This document shows, one piece after another, positions 45,422-53,996 of a stretch of 64,000 nucleotides of DNA (positions are counted from its first letter, which is position 1; each line of letters starts with the position of its first letter). Position numbers and translations under genes: made by a program. The stretch comes from Rhizobium etli CFN 42 (lineage in GTDB: Bacteria; Pseudomonadota; Alphaproteobacteria; Rhizobiales; Rhizobiaceae), in contig NC_007761.1 in the NCBI RefSeq assembly GCF_000092045.1, positions 3,103,001 through 3,167,000 on the forward strand, in the 5' to 3' direction. The notes beneath the pieces are model-generated. The model did not search any database. It had not been told where the DNA came from and was given only the letters and a program-made list of their open reading frames with translations.

Positions 45422-45874
45422 ATGAACAGGCTTGCCAAAACTCTTCTGCTGACGGCAACGGCTGCCGCACTCACCCTCTCCGCCATCGGCGAAGCATCAG
45501 CTCGAGACCGTCATTGGCGCCGCAATGACGCGCTGGTTGGTGGCGCCGTCGGACTTGCGACGGGTCTGATCGTCGGCTCGGCTATCGCGAATGCCAATAA
45601 CGGCCCTGTTTACGATGAACCTCGCTACATCGACCCGCCCTACGAGCCGGATTACTATGAACCCGCTCCCGTCTATCGCGCCCCGCGCCGCGTCTACGTT
45701 GAAGAGCCGCGCTATGTCGAGCAGCCGCGATACTATGCGCCCGTCCGCACGGCCGTGGAGCCCTGGTCGCCGCAATGGGAGCGCTACTGCTCTTACCGTT
45801 ACCGCTCCTTCGATCCGCGCAGCGGCACCTATATCGGCAATGATGGCCGCAGCCACTTCTGCACCGCCGGCTGA
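45422..45874 (+). CDS. BA14K family protein
   Basis: 150 residues. Signal peptide RLAKTLLLTATAAALTLSAIGEASA; a glycine-rich hydrophobic segment (LVGGAVGLATGLIVGSAIA); a Tyr/Pro-rich middle with repeated EPRY/VEEPRY units; and the BA14K C-terminus WSPQWERYCSYRYRSFDPRSGTYIGNDGRSHFC. The family is named for a Brucella immunoreactive protein with lectin-like activity and is envelope-located. Own terminator downstream. Confidence 0.92.
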   Translation: MNRLAKTLLLTATAAALTLSAIGEASARDRHWRRNDALVGGAVGLATGLIVGSAIANANNGPVYDEPRYIDPPYEPDYYEPAPVYRAPRRVYVEEPRYVEQPRYYAPVRTAVEPWSPQWERYCSYRYRSFDPRSGTYIGNDGRSHFCTAG

Positions 45875-45898
45875 TCGCTCGATGATCCCTGATACAAA

Positions 45899-45922
45899 GC
45901 GCCGCTCTTCAGCGGCGCTTTT
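45899..45922 (+). terminator. Intrinsic terminator after the BA14K gene
   Basis: GCGCCGCT-CTTC-AGCGGCGC stem of 8 bp followed by TTTT; A-rich upstream flank makes it potentially bidirectional with the convergent SDR gene. Confidence 0.85.
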
Positions 45923-45935
45923 GCGTTTGAGGCCC

Positions 45936-46808
45936 TCACCCGGCTTTCTTTTCCCAAGGCATCGGCCCTATGTCGGCGCCAGGCTCGAAATCGGTCGAGA
46001 CGCTGACGGCGCGCCATTCCCGGTCGGCTGCGATGCGCGCTGCATCCGCTTTCTCGACATTGCGCACCGCATCACTGCCGAGCAGCAGCCGGAACGGCGG
46101 CTCCTCGAGACCGGCAATGTGGATAACGACCGCAGCCGCTTTGGCCGGATCGCCGGGCTGACGGCCGTCATACTCGCGCTGGAAGCGCACCGTGGCGCCG
46201 ACGGTTTCCGCATATTCCGCCCGCCCCTCGGCAAGCACGGTCGAGGCGCCGGCGAAATCCGTCCGGAAGCCGCCGGGCTCGATTACCGTCACCTTGATGC
46301 CGAATGGTGAAACCTCTTTCGTCAGCACCTCGGAGAAACCCTCGACACCGAATTTCGCTGCCGAATAGGCGCCGCGTCCGGCGGGCCCGATGCGGCCGCC
46401 GACGGAAGAAAACTGGATGATATGTCCGTCCCCCTGCCCACGCATCAGCGCAATCACCGCCTTGCTCATGATGATCGTGCCGAGCAGGTTGGTTTCGATC
46501 TGCGCGCGAAAATCGGCAAGGCTGGTATCCTCGATCGAGCCGACATTGCCGTAGCCAGCATTGTTGACGAGCACGTCGATACGGCCGAACGTTTTAACCG
46601 CTGCTTCGACGGTCGCGGTCGCTGCCGCCTCGTCCGTGACGTCGAGCGCAAACGTCAGAACCTGATGCCCATAGCGCTTGGAAAGATCGGCAAGCTGTTC
46701 CGGATTACGTGCCGTCGCCACCAAATAATCGCCGGAGGCCAGAACCGCCTCCGCCAGCGCCCGGCCGAGACCGCGCGAACTCCCAGTAATTAACCAAACC
46801 TTCGACAT
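45936..46808 (-). CDS. Short-chain dehydrogenase/reductase
   Basis: 290 residues from ATG 46808 (AGAGG 6 bp upstream). Classical SDR: TGSSRGLGRALAEAV binds NAD(P), NNAGYGNVG, the catalytic Ser in QFSSVGGRIG and YSAAK (Tyr-x-x-x-Lys). PGGFRTDFAG follows. Divergent from an HxlR regulator 102 bp away, the usual arrangement for HxlR-controlled redox genes. Substrate unknown. Confidence 0.93.
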   Translation of the reverse strand: MSKVWLITGSSRGLGRALAEAVLASGDYLVATARNPEQLADLSKRYGHQVLTFALDVTDEAAATATVEAAVKTFGRIDVLVNNAGYGNVGSIEDTSLADFRAQIETNLLGTIIMSKAVIALMRGQGDGHIIQFSSVGGRIGPAGRGAYSAAKFGVEGFSEVLTKEVSPFGIKVTVIEPGGFRTDFAGASTVLAEGRAEYAETVGATVRFQREYDGRQPGDPAKAAAVVIHIAGLEEPPFRLLLGSDAVRNVEKADAARIAADREWRAVSVSTDFEPGADIGPMPWEKKAG

Positions 46809-46909
46809 CGGAAACCTCTTCTTCATTGGTTTCCTACCCATGTATGTTCTATCGTTTCCAATCGAAAGAAGGTACCAACACGATCCATACACACCTCGAG
46901 GTAACAAAA

Positions 46910-47302
46910 GTGGCCGGCGACATATTCGATTTCTGCAGCGACATGTCGGATGAACAGGATGCCCGGGCGCGCACCCTGATTGAACGGGCGGCGGCGAAAT
47001 GGCCGCTGCGCATACTGCACGTGCTCTCCGACGCGGGGGCACCCTTACGCTTCTCGCGTCTGATGGAGCGAGTCGAGGGCATCAGTCAGAAGGTGCTGAC
47101 GCAGACTCTGCGCAGCCTCGAAAGCGATGGCCTGATCATTCGCACCCTCTATCCCGAGGTGCCTCCGCGTGTCGAATATGAATTGACGCCGCTCGGCCGC
47201 GACCTCCTCATGCAGGTCGCAACGCTCTGGCGGTGGATCGTCGAGCGCCTCGGCGATTTCGATGCGCGCAAAGCCGTAAAGCTCACGGCAATGGGCATTT
47301 AA
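46910..47302 (+). CDS. HxlR family transcriptional regulator
   Basis: 130 residues from GTG 46910, chosen because GAGG lies 8 bp upstream and the length suits the family; the frame is open further upstream (ATG 46844, TTG 46826). Winged helix: AKWPLRILHVLSDAGAPLRFSRLMERVEGISQKVLTQTLRSLESDGLIIRTLYPEVPPRVEYELTPLG. It likely controls the divergent SDR gene. Its 3' end overlaps the convergent histidine kinase gene by 4 bp. Confidence 0.88.
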   Translation: MAGDIFDFCSDMSDEQDARARTLIERAAAKWPLRILHVLSDAGAPLRFSRLMERVEGISQKVLTQTLRSLESDGLIIRTLYPEVPPRVEYELTPLGRDLLMQVATLWRWIVERLGDFDARKAVKLTAMGI

Positions 47303-48675
47303 GCCGGAATGCGGATCGTCGCTCTCAAGCCCCCGAGCGGGCTGTCGGAGAGCGTGACGTTGCCGCCATGACTGCGGGCAATATCACGGGCGATTGCAAG
47401 ACCAAGTCCCGTCCCTGATGCATCGAGGTTGCGCGCCGTATCCAGCCGGAAGAATGGCTTGAACACGTCTTCCCGGTTCTTTTCGGGAATGCCGGGTCCG
47501 TCATCATCGAAGATGACGGTCAGCCACTTGGCACTGTGCTTCGCCTCGATGTCGAGCCTGTTGGCATAGCGGCGCGCATTCGAGGCGAGGTTGGTGACCA
47601 AACGCATGAAGGCGTTCGGCCTTACGGAGATATCGTCGTCGCCCTCGATCGAATAGTTGAACGTCTTGCCGTGCAGGGCGAAGTCGGACTCGAGCTTGGC
47701 GAAGATCTCGCTGAGCTTCAACTCGCCGACATCTTCCTCGACCTCGCCGCGGGCAAAGGCCATATAGGCCTCCAGCATTGTCTGCATGTCATTGACGTCA
47801 TCGTTGAGACCATGCAGGTCGGGATTATCGCCGGCGAGCGCCAGTTGGAGTTTGAAGCGGGTGAGGATGGTTCGCAGATCGTGGCTGACGCCGGAAAGCA
47901 TTGCCGTGCGTTGCTCGATCTGCCGCTCGATGCGTTCGCGCATCAGAATGAAGGCAAGGCCGGCGCGCCGGACCTCGTCGGCGCCGCGCGGATAGAAATT
48001 GTCGGGCTTCTGCCCTTTGCCGAAGCTTTCGGCAGCCCGCGCCAGCATCAGGATCGGCCGGATCTGCCCGCGCAGAAAGAGGATCGAAATGCCGAGCAGC
48101 ACCAGCGACGTGCCGACCATCCAGACGATGAAGATATGGGTGTTGGAGGCATAGGTCTGACTGCGTTTAGCCAGCACCCGCAGGATCTTGTTCTCGAGCT
48201 TGATCCGGATCTCGACGAGATTCGAGTTGCCGACCGTGTCGATCCAGAAAGGCCGGTGAATTTCGTCGGTGATCTCATCGCTGAGGATGCCGTCAAGGAT
48301 CGAAAAGAAGGGCTTGACGCGCGGCGGCGGCAGATCACCGTCCGGCTCGATCGAAATCTGCAGGTTGAGCTGATCGCGCGCGATGCGGATGATCTCGCTA
48401 TAGTCCGAATTCTGCGGATAGGTTTCGACGATCTCGATGATCGCGGCAATGTCGCGGGTGACGGCGAGCGACAGCCGCTCGGTCACCATTTGCCAGTGAC
48501 GCTCCATGAAGACGGCGGCGACGACGGATTGCAGCAGCACCATCGGGATGATGATGATCAGCAGCGAGCGCGCGTAGAGCCCGGTGGGCAATCGGCGCCG
48601 CAGCCAGCGGACGATCCAGCGCCAGCCCGCCGCCGGAGCGCGGTCTTCCCGCCGCAAACTGTCCATTGTCACCAT
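47299..48675 (-). CDS. EnvZ-type sensor histidine kinase
   Basis: 458 residues. Two membrane segments (LLIIIIPMVLLQSVVAAVF near 40-58; HIFIVWMVGTSLVLLGISILFL near 182-203) flank a periplasmic sensor. HAMP follows, then HisKA with SGVSHDLRTILTRFKLQLA (phospho-His), N-box LVTNLASNARRYA, DDDGPGI, and GTGLGLAIA. Note SHDLRTIL instead of the usual SHDLRTPL. Third gene of the MarR-response regulator-kinase operon and the likely phosphodonor for the regulator at 48750. The signal is unknown. Confidence 0.92.
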   Translation of the reverse strand: MVTMDSLRREDRAPAAGWRWIVRWLRRRLPTGLYARSLLIIIIPMVLLQSVVAAVFMERHWQMVTERLSLAVTRDIAAIIEIVETYPQNSDYSEIIRIARDQLNLQISIEPDGDLPPPRVKPFFSILDGILSDEITDEIHRPFWIDTVGNSNLVEIRIKLENKILRVLAKRSQTYASNTHIFIVWMVGTSLVLLGISILFLRGQIRPILMLARAAESFGKGQKPDNFYPRGADEVRRAGLAFILMRERIERQIEQRTAMLSGVSHDLRTILTRFKLQLALAGDNPDLHGLNDDVNDMQTMLEAYMAFARGEVEEDVGELKLSEIFAKLESDFALHGKTFNYSIEGDDDISVRPNAFMRLVTNLASNARRYANRLDIEAKHSAKWLTVIFDDDGPGIPEKNREDVFKPFFRLDTARNLDASGTGLGLAIARDIARSHGGNVTLSDSPLGGLRATIRIPA

Positions 48676-48749
48676 CGTCGGTCCCGGCCGTTCAGAGCGC
48701 CATGCGGAAAGTGTGAACCGTCCTCGGCATCATGCTCCACTTCTCAAAT

Positions 48750-49451
48750 CTAGTCGATGCTCAGCCTGTATCCGATGCCGCGGACCGTCTGCAGCCAGAC
48801 GGGGTTGGCCGGATCCTCCTCGATCTTGCGCCTGAGCCGGTTGATCTGCACGTCGATCGTCCGCTCGCCGACCTCTGTGTCATTGCCGATCAGTTCGTGA
48901 CGGGGGATGGTGTCACCGGCGCGCCGCGCAAAGAGCAGCATGATTTCCTGCTCGCGATCGGTAAGCCGGATAACCTCGCTGGCTTTCTTCAGCTCCTTGC
49001 GGGTCAAGGAGAAAGTGTAGGGCCCAAACATGACCTGTTCGATCTTCAGCCCCTCGCCGTTGGCGTTGCGGCGCAGGATATTATTGATGCGCAGGACCAG
49101 TTCGCGCGGATCGAAGGGTTTGGAGAGATAATCGTCGGCGCCGGCCTCGAGGCCTTCGATGCGGTTGCCTGATTCCGCCAGCGCCGTCAGCATGATGATC
49201 GGCACGTTCTTGATGGCACGCAGCCCGCGGGTGACGTCGATGCCGGATTCGCCCGGCATCATCACATCCATGATGATGAGATCGAAATCGAGACCGGCAA
49301 GTTTGCGCTGCGCCTCGGCGCCGTCGGCCGCGACAGTCACGCGAAAGCCGTTCTCGGCGAGATAACGATTGAGCAGCGCGCGGATGCGGGAGTCATCGTC
49401 AACCACCAGCAGATGCGCCGCATCGTCGGAAATACCTGTCTTGACCGCCAT
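48750..49451 (-). CDS. petR: OmpR/PetR-type response regulator
   Basis: 233 residues. Receiver with DDDSR at the N-terminus, phospho-Asp in DLIIMDVMMPGESG, and KPFDPREL (conserved Lys). C-terminal winged helix: LTDREQEIMLLFARRAGDTIPRHEL...RTIDVQINRLRRKIEEDP. The pairing with an upstream MarR gene matches the petP-petR locus described in Rhodobacter, so the symbol is given with reserve. The start codon follows directly on the MarR stop codon. Confidence 0.9.
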   Translation of the reverse strand: MAVKTGISDDAAHLLVVDDDSRIRALLNRYLAENGFRVTVAADGAEAQRKLAGLDFDLIIMDVMMPGESGIDVTRGLRAIKNVPIIMLTALAESGNRIEGLEAGADDYLSKPFDPRELVLRINNILRRNANGEGLKIEQVMFGPYTFSLTRKELKKASEVIRLTDREQEIMLLFARRAGDTIPRHELIGNDTEVGERTIDVQINRLRRKIEEDPANPVWLQTVRGIGYRLSID

Positions 49452-49943
49452 TCAATCCGCCTTCTTTCTGTCCCGCATGCCTCCAAGGAAGGCCTTCACG
49501 CCCTCCCGCACCTGCGCAGAAGCTCCTTCGAATGCCCGCTCAATGCGGCGCGATTGCGGCTCGGCAAGGGCAAGCGCCAGCTCGCGCCCTGATTTCGTCG
49601 GATAAAGCTTACGCTGCCGCCGATCCTCCGGACCGGCAACCTGGCGAATATAGCCTGAATCGATCAGCTGTTTCAGCACCCTTGCAAGACTCTGCTTGGT
49701 GATTTTCAGTGTGTCGAGAAGATCAGCCACCGTCATGCCCGGATTGCGGTTGACGAAATGCACGACGCGGTGATGCGCCCGGCCGAAGCCGCTCTTTTCC
49801 AGGATGGCGTCGGGATCGGAAACGAAGTCGCGATAGGCGAAGAAGAACAGCTCGATGATCTCGAAATCGATACCGCCTGTATCTTCCATCGGCGTGGCCA
49901 ACGGCTCCGGCTTGCCTGCTTTCGGACCGGTCTGTCGTGACAC
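49452..49943 (-). CDS. petP: MarR family regulator (PetP-like)
   Basis: 163 residues from GTG 49943 with GAAAGGAAA as Shine-Dalgarno; the frame continues upstream to 49988. Winged-helix core: HHRVVHFVNRNPGMTVADLLDTLKITKQSLARVLKQLIDSGYIRQVAGPEDRRQRKLYPTKSGREL, with the DRR wing. First gene of the operon with the response regulator and kinase. A candidate dyad operator is at 49996. Confidence 0.85.
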   Translation of the reverse strand: MSRQTGPKAGKPEPLATPMEDTGGIDFEIIELFFFAYRDFVSDPDAILEKSGFGRAHHRVVHFVNRNPGMTVADLLDTLKITKQSLARVLKQLIDSGYIRQVAGPEDRRQRKLYPTKSGRELALALAEPQSRRIERAFEGASAQVREGVKAFLGGMRDRKKAD

Positions 49944-49995
49944 TCGGCATTTCCTTTCTCGTTCCGCAGCTTCGGGAAGCTTCCGCAAAGATAGG

Positions 49996-50008
49996 TCAGT
50001 AATATTGA
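49996..50008. promoter_or_regulatory. Candidate MarR-type operator
   Basis: TCAGTAATATTGA has near-perfect dyad symmetry (TCAgTA / TAtTGA arms around one base) and lies 53 bp before the MarR gene start, where self-repression would be expected. Confidence 0.35.
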
Positions 50009-50217
50009 CGTAAATCTACGCAGCTGCCAGCTTTGCCGAACTTTTGTGGGAGCCCGCCGGGATTCTCAATTTCCATGGCACTTCTTTGGAAACCAAGGTC
50101 CGCCCGAAACTTCCGACGCAATAAGTAATTCCCCTAGCATCCGTGGATAAAACGTAATGGGGACAACAATCAACAGGCATGGCGCGTGAAGCGTCCGGAG
50201 GAGGTTGGGGATCGTTT

Positions 50218-50410
50218 GGAATCGAGGTGATCGAGCGCGCAATCCTGCCGGAGCAACTGCCTGATTCAGCGAGTGTTTCCTCACCGGCTCCGCGGAAGTA
50301 ACACCCGCCCCTGAAATCGACCGTATCGGTTTACGCCAGCGGCGATCTCCGAACCCTTGATGAGCGACTATATGAAGGAAGTCTATCCGACGGCGGTCGC
50401 CGCCGGATAA
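50218..50410 (+). pseudogene. ilvE: 3' remnant of a branched-chain amino acid aminotransferase gene
   Basis: Three frames together read the end of IlvE: GIEVIERAILPEQLPD, then after a shift SECFLTGSAEVTPAPEI, then after another shift AISEPLMSDYMKEVYPTAVAAG and TAA at 50408-50410. These match the IlvE C-terminal blocks (ECFLTG.AAEVTPV.EIG and LMxDYM). Two frameshifts and the absence of the rest of the gene show a decayed fragment, possibly from a duplication. The rest of 49944-50707 has no gene I can support. Confidence 0.75.
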
Positions 50411-50456
50411 CATCTTCACGCAGTTGGTCCGGCGAGCGGAAACGCGCCTCGGAGCA

Positions 50457-50546
50457 TTATCTATGCGCCCGCGCCATGACCAGTCCGGCGAGCGTCGACA
50501 GAATGCCGCCGCCGATCAGGCCACTGATGCCGTCGGCGATCAACAT
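50457..50546 (-). other. Short hydrophobic reading frame, 29 residues
   Basis: Frame LIADGISGLIGGGILSTLAG followed by LVMARAHR, a glycine-rich membrane-like segment ending TAA. No Shine-Dalgarno is obvious. It could be a gene tail left by the same rearrangement as the ilvE fragment or a small membrane peptide. Confidence 0.2.
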
Positions 50547-50707
50547 CTCCCGATCGCCGATCTGTGCCGAACCTCGGCATATCAGTATTTTACCATATGA
50601 AGAAGGAAAGCGTTAGGAAAACCAACCCCTGCGGGATTATGGCAGGAGGAGGAATTGCCCGGACGAGGCGGCCTGTCGACCGCCTCGTTCCGGATCTGCC
50701 GATGATC

Positions 50708-51325
50708 TTACTGATAGACGTAGACGATCCGGCGCGTACCTGGATCGACCAGAACGGGCCGGTCGTTGATCCTTGTGTAGCGATATTCATAGTCCGGAAT
50801 CGTCTGGAAAGTGACGTCGGCAGGCACTTCCGCGCCGACGACCACATCGCCGCCAAGCCGCACCGTCTCGGTCGGATTGGTTTCGATGTAGGTCCGCACC
50901 GTCTCCGGCGGGGTGATCGTTTCGACGGCTCCAACCGGCCCGATCAATTCATCGCCCGGGGCCGGTTGCGGGTCAGCCGGGACAACGCTGGCGGTCGACT
51001 CGTAGGTCACGACGGGGACGCCGATTTCGGCGCGATGCTGCTCGACGATAACCTGGTTGCCGCCGTAGTCCATCTGCAGATAGTCGGCATAGACCCAGCC
51101 GCGCATGCCGTTGACGTCGACACGGCACCAGCGGCTGCCTTCGATACAGCCGTCAAGCACCGCGGTCGAACCGCGGGTGGCAAGGCCGACTGCCGGATAT
51201 TGCGGGCCCGGACCTGCGCGGACATTGAGATCGTTGACCGTGGTCGCCACCATCTCCGCCTGCGCCAGACCTCCGCTCGCCAAGAGCACGGCTCCAGCCA
51301 ACAGGATGTTTCTCTTCAAGGTCAT
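50708..51325 (-). CDS. Exported SH3-domain / DUF1236 protein
   Basis: 205 residues from ATG 51325; Shine-Dalgarno AAGGAGACG. Signal peptide LKRNILLAGAVLLASGGLAQA; bacterial SH3 domain (about 25-85: VNDLNVRAGPGPQYPAVGLATRGSTAVLDGCIEGSRWCRV..GMRGWVYADYL); DUF1236 at the C-terminus (YTRINDRPVLVDPGTRRIVYVYQ). A rhizobial periplasmic/envelope protein probably binding peptidoglycan. Function unknown. The 287 bp to the next gene hold only upstream sequences. Confidence 0.9.
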   Translation of the reverse strand: MTLKRNILLAGAVLLASGGLAQAEMVATTVNDLNVRAGPGPQYPAVGLATRGSTAVLDGCIEGSRWCRVDVNGMRGWVYADYLQMDYGGNQVIVEQHRAEIGVPVVTYESTASVVPADPQPAPGDELIGPVGAVETITPPETVRTYIETNPTETVRLGGDVVVGAEVPADVTFQTIPDYEYRYTRINDRPVLVDPGTRRIVYVYQ

Positions 51326-51612
51326 GTGAGCGTCTCCTTGGTTTCGATGGCCGGACAACGCGCGGCGTTCCACGATGTTCCCACGCGATGCGGCCTGGCA
51401 AAAAGCCCACGCAGACACGCTCTCACACGCCATTGAAAAACCAAGATAAAAATGGATTCCTCGCCACGCCGAACGGCAGAAGAGATCTGTAAAATTGTGT
51501 TGCAGCTGGTCTTGCTGCCGTGAAACACGCGTCAAAAGCAGAAGATTTCGGCTGTCCTTGCCGCCGTTTCGGACTATACCCTGAGCACCCAAGACACCCA
51601 AGCGAGGCACTT

Positions 51613-52305
51613 ATGGGCATGCTCCAGGCCGGCATCATTCCGGTGACACCCTTTCAGCAAAATTGCACTGTCTTCTTCGATCCCGATACCCAGGAAGGCG
51701 TCGTCGTCGATCCGGGCGGCGACGTGCCGCTTATTCTTCAGGCGATCGAGAAAAGCGGGCTGACCATCAAGGAAATCTGGCTGACGCACGGCCACCTCGA
51801 CCATGCCGGCGGCGCGAGCGAACTAAAGGAAGCCCTCGGCATCGAGGTGGTCGGCCCGCATCAGGACGACCTGCCGCTGCTGCAGCGGATCGAAACCCAG
51901 GCCGCGAAATACGGCATAACGGGATTGCGCAATGTCATCCCCGACCGCTGGCTGAAGGATGGCGACAAGGTCTCCTTCGGCGCCCACGAATTCGAGGTCT
52001 ATCGCGCGCCCGGCCATGCTCCCGGCCACGTGATCTATTTCAACCGCGCGCAGAATTTCGCCCATCTCGGCGACGTGCTGTTCAACGGCTCGATCGGCCG
52101 CACCGACTTGCCGGGCGGCAATCATCAGCAGCTGTTGGATTCGATTCGCGACAAGGTCCTGCCGCTTGGCGACGACGTCGGCTTCATCTGCGGCCATGGG
52201 CCCGGCAGCCGCATCGGTGACGAACGGCGAAGCAATCCGTATCTGCAGGAAATCAGAGCCGGTGGAGCCTCTGGCGCCTCAGACGGGACCGACAAAACGA
52301 TGTGA
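51613..52305 (+). CDS. MBL-fold metallo-hydrolase (GloB-like)
   Basis: 230 residues from ATG 51613 (GCGAGG upstream; ATG 51619 also possible). Metallo-beta-lactamase fold: THGHLDHAGG binds two metals, with APGHAPGHV, LGDVLFNGSIGRTDLPGG and CGHGPGS supplying the remaining ligands. The length and sequence fit the glyoxalase II-like hydrolases of thiol esters rather than true lactamases. Substrate not known. Convergent with csaA. Confidence 0.92.
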   Translation: MGMLQAGIIPVTPFQQNCTVFFDPDTQEGVVVDPGGDVPLILQAIEKSGLTIKEIWLTHGHLDHAGGASELKEALGIEVVGPHQDDLPLLQRIETQAAKYGITGLRNVIPDRWLKDGDKVSFGAHEFEVYRAPGHAPGHVIYFNRAQNFAHLGDVLFNGSIGRTDLPGGNHQQLLDSIRDKVLPLGDDVGFICGHGPGSRIGDERRSNPYLQEIRAGGASGASDGTDKTM

Positions 52306-52313
52306 GCCAATAC

Positions 52314-52655
52314 TCACATCATCTTCATGCCGTTCGGCACCGGCTGTTCGACCGCCGCAAGCACGATCGCGCCGTTCCCGTCCTCGAATCCCAGCGTCAG
52401 CACTTCCGAACGGAACGGACCGATCTGCCGCGGCGGGAAGTTGACGACGCCGAGCACCTGCCGGCCGATCAGGGTTTCCAGCGTATAATGCACGGTGATC
52501 TGCGCCGAGGATTTCTTGATGCCGATCTCAGGGCCGAAATCGATGAGCAGCTTAAAAGCCGGCTTGCGCGCCTCCGGGAAAGGGCTCGCTTCGATGATCG
52601 TACCGACACGGATGTCGACACGCTCGAAATCGGCGTAGCTGATCTCTTCCGCCAT
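52314..52655 (-). CDS. csaA: tRNA-binding protein / chaperone CsaA
   Basis: 113 residues, a single OB-fold tRNA-binding domain: ISYADFERVDIRVGTIIEASPFPEARKPAFKLLIDFG and the conserved KKSSAQITVHYTLETLIGRQVLGVVNFPPRQIG. CsaA is a dimer with export-chaperone-like activity. Same-direction neighbours proC and YbjN are upstream; spacing to proC is 11 bp. Confidence 0.93.
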   Translation of the reverse strand: MAEEISYADFERVDIRVGTIIEASPFPEARKPAFKLLIDFGPEIGIKKSSAQITVHYTLETLIGRQVLGVVNFPPRQIGPFRSEVLTLGFEDGNGAIVLAAVEQPVPNGMKMM

Positions 52656-52666
52656 GTGGTTCTTCC

Positions 52667-53494
52667 TCAGCCGGCCAGTTCCTCGGCCCGCTTGCGCGCC
52701 GCCGCAAGGGCTGCGTCGAACAGGGGCTGCATGCCGTTCTCAGCCATCAGCACGGCGAGCGCCGCCGCCGTCGTGCCGCCGGGAGAAGTCACATTCTGCC
52801 GCAGCCGCGAAGCATCGTCGGGGGACTGGTGCAAGAGTTCACCAGCCCCCGCGACCGTTTCCCGCGCAAGACGCATGGCGAGGTCCGCCTGCAGGCCGAG
52901 CTTTCGACCTGCCTCCGCCATACATTCGACGAGATAGAATACATAAGCCGGGCCACTACCGGAAAGCGCCGTCACGGCATCGATATCGGCCTCCGCAGGC
53001 ACCCATTCGACCGGGCCGGAGACGCTGAGAAGGGCGTGGACGCGTTTGCGCTGCGGATCGCTGACTGCTGAATTGGCAAAGGCCCCGGTCACACCGCGGC
53101 CGACCATAGCCGGCGTGTTCGGCATGGCTCGCACCATGGCGGCCTTGCCGAGATGTCTTTCGAGAAAACCGAGCGTCTTGCCGGCTGCGACCGAGACGAC
53201 GACCGTCGCCGGTCCGACGGCGCTCTTCACCACGGGCAACACCGTCTCCATCACCTGCGGCTTGACCGCGAGGAACAAGACGCTCGCCTTCAATTCCGCA
53301 GGGACCGCAGTCAGATGAGTCGCACCGGCTTCCTTGACCGTCGCTAGCATCGCCGACGAGGGGCCGGGATCCACAACGATGACGGCCGAACCCGGAACGC
53401 CGCTCTTCAGCCAGCCGGAGAGCATGGCTCCGCCCATGTTTCCGGCGCCGATCAGCACGACGGGATTTGCCGAGGAGAAAGCCTTTGCCGGCAT
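52667..53494 (-). CDS. proC: Pyrroline-5-carboxylate reductase
   Basis: 275 residues from ATG 53494 (GAGGCG upstream). Last step of proline synthesis, NAD(P)H-dependent. N-terminal Rossmann motif PVVLIGAGNMGGAMLSGWLKSG; AVKPQVM; MVRAMPNTPAMVGRGVTG; and the C-terminal signature ALSGSGPAYVFYLVECMAEAGRKLGL with VTSPGGTTAAAL. Follows the YbjN gene almost without gap and precedes csaA in one probable operon. Confidence 0.95.
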   Translation of the reverse strand: MPAKAFSSANPVVLIGAGNMGGAMLSGWLKSGVPGSAVIVVDPGPSSAMLATVKEAGATHLTAVPAELKASVLFLAVKPQVMETVLPVVKSAVGPATVVVSVAAGKTLGFLERHLGKAAMVRAMPNTPAMVGRGVTGAFANSAVSDPQRKRVHALLSVSGPVEWVPAEADIDAVTALSGSGPAYVFYLVECMAEAGRKLGLQADLAMRLARETVAGAGELLHQSPDDASRLRQNVTSPGGTTAAALAVLMAENGMQPLFDAALAAARKRAEELAG

Positions 53495-53495
53495 C

Positions 53496-53996
53496 TTACG
53501 CCTCGCCCACCGTTTCGAACAGCACGGCTTCCATCGCCTTCGCCGCGTCCATGCCGGACCAGACAACGAACTGGAATGCCTGAAAATAGGCCTCGCATGT
53601 GTCGAGCGCGCTGGAAAGCAGCACCTCTACCTGGCGATTGGTCGGCTCCGCGCCGCCCGCGAGCAGCAGCGACTGCCTGAAGATGACGACATCTTCCTGA
53701 CGCCAGAGGTCGAAATGACCCATCAGCACCTGCCCGTTGATCGCCGAGAGCAGCTTGACCACCTCATTGACCCTGATGTCGGGGACTTTGATATCGAAAG
53801 CGCAACCAAGATGCAGCGCCTCGAATTCCTCCATCCAGGAAAAGGAAACATGATAGTCCGCCCAGCGCCCCTCGACCGTCATCGCGATCTCATCCTCGCC
53901 GGACCGTTCGAACGACCAGTCGTTGTTGGAGGCCACGTACTCGATCATATCGACCGGGTTCGACTGACGCTCGACTTCCAATTCCATCAGGTTCAT
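53496..53996 (-). CDS. YbjN domain-containing protein
   Basis: 166 residues from ATG 53996 (AAGGTG upstream). The YbjN fold is similar to type III secretion chaperones: NPVDMIEYVASNNDWSFERSGEDEIAMTVEGRWADYHVSFSWMEEFEALHLGCAFDIKVP, then LLSAINGQVLMGHFDLWRQEDVVIFRQSLLL. Soluble, acidic. Function unclear; adjacency to proC is conserved in alphaproteobacteria as far as I recall. Confidence 0.9.
   Translation of the reverse strand: MNLMELEVERQSNPVDMIEYVASNNDWSFERSGEDEIAMTVEGRWADYHVSFSWMEEFEALHLGCAFDIKVPDIRVNEVVKLLSAINGQVLMGHFDLWRQEDVVIFRQSLLLAGGAEPTNRQVEVLLSSALDTCEAYFQAFQFVVWSGMDAAKAMEAVLFETVGEA

Noticed and set aside
50066..50419. 117-codon minus-strand frame in the gap upstream of the MarR gene
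   Set aside because: Antisense of the ilvE remnant; no domain or ribosome site.
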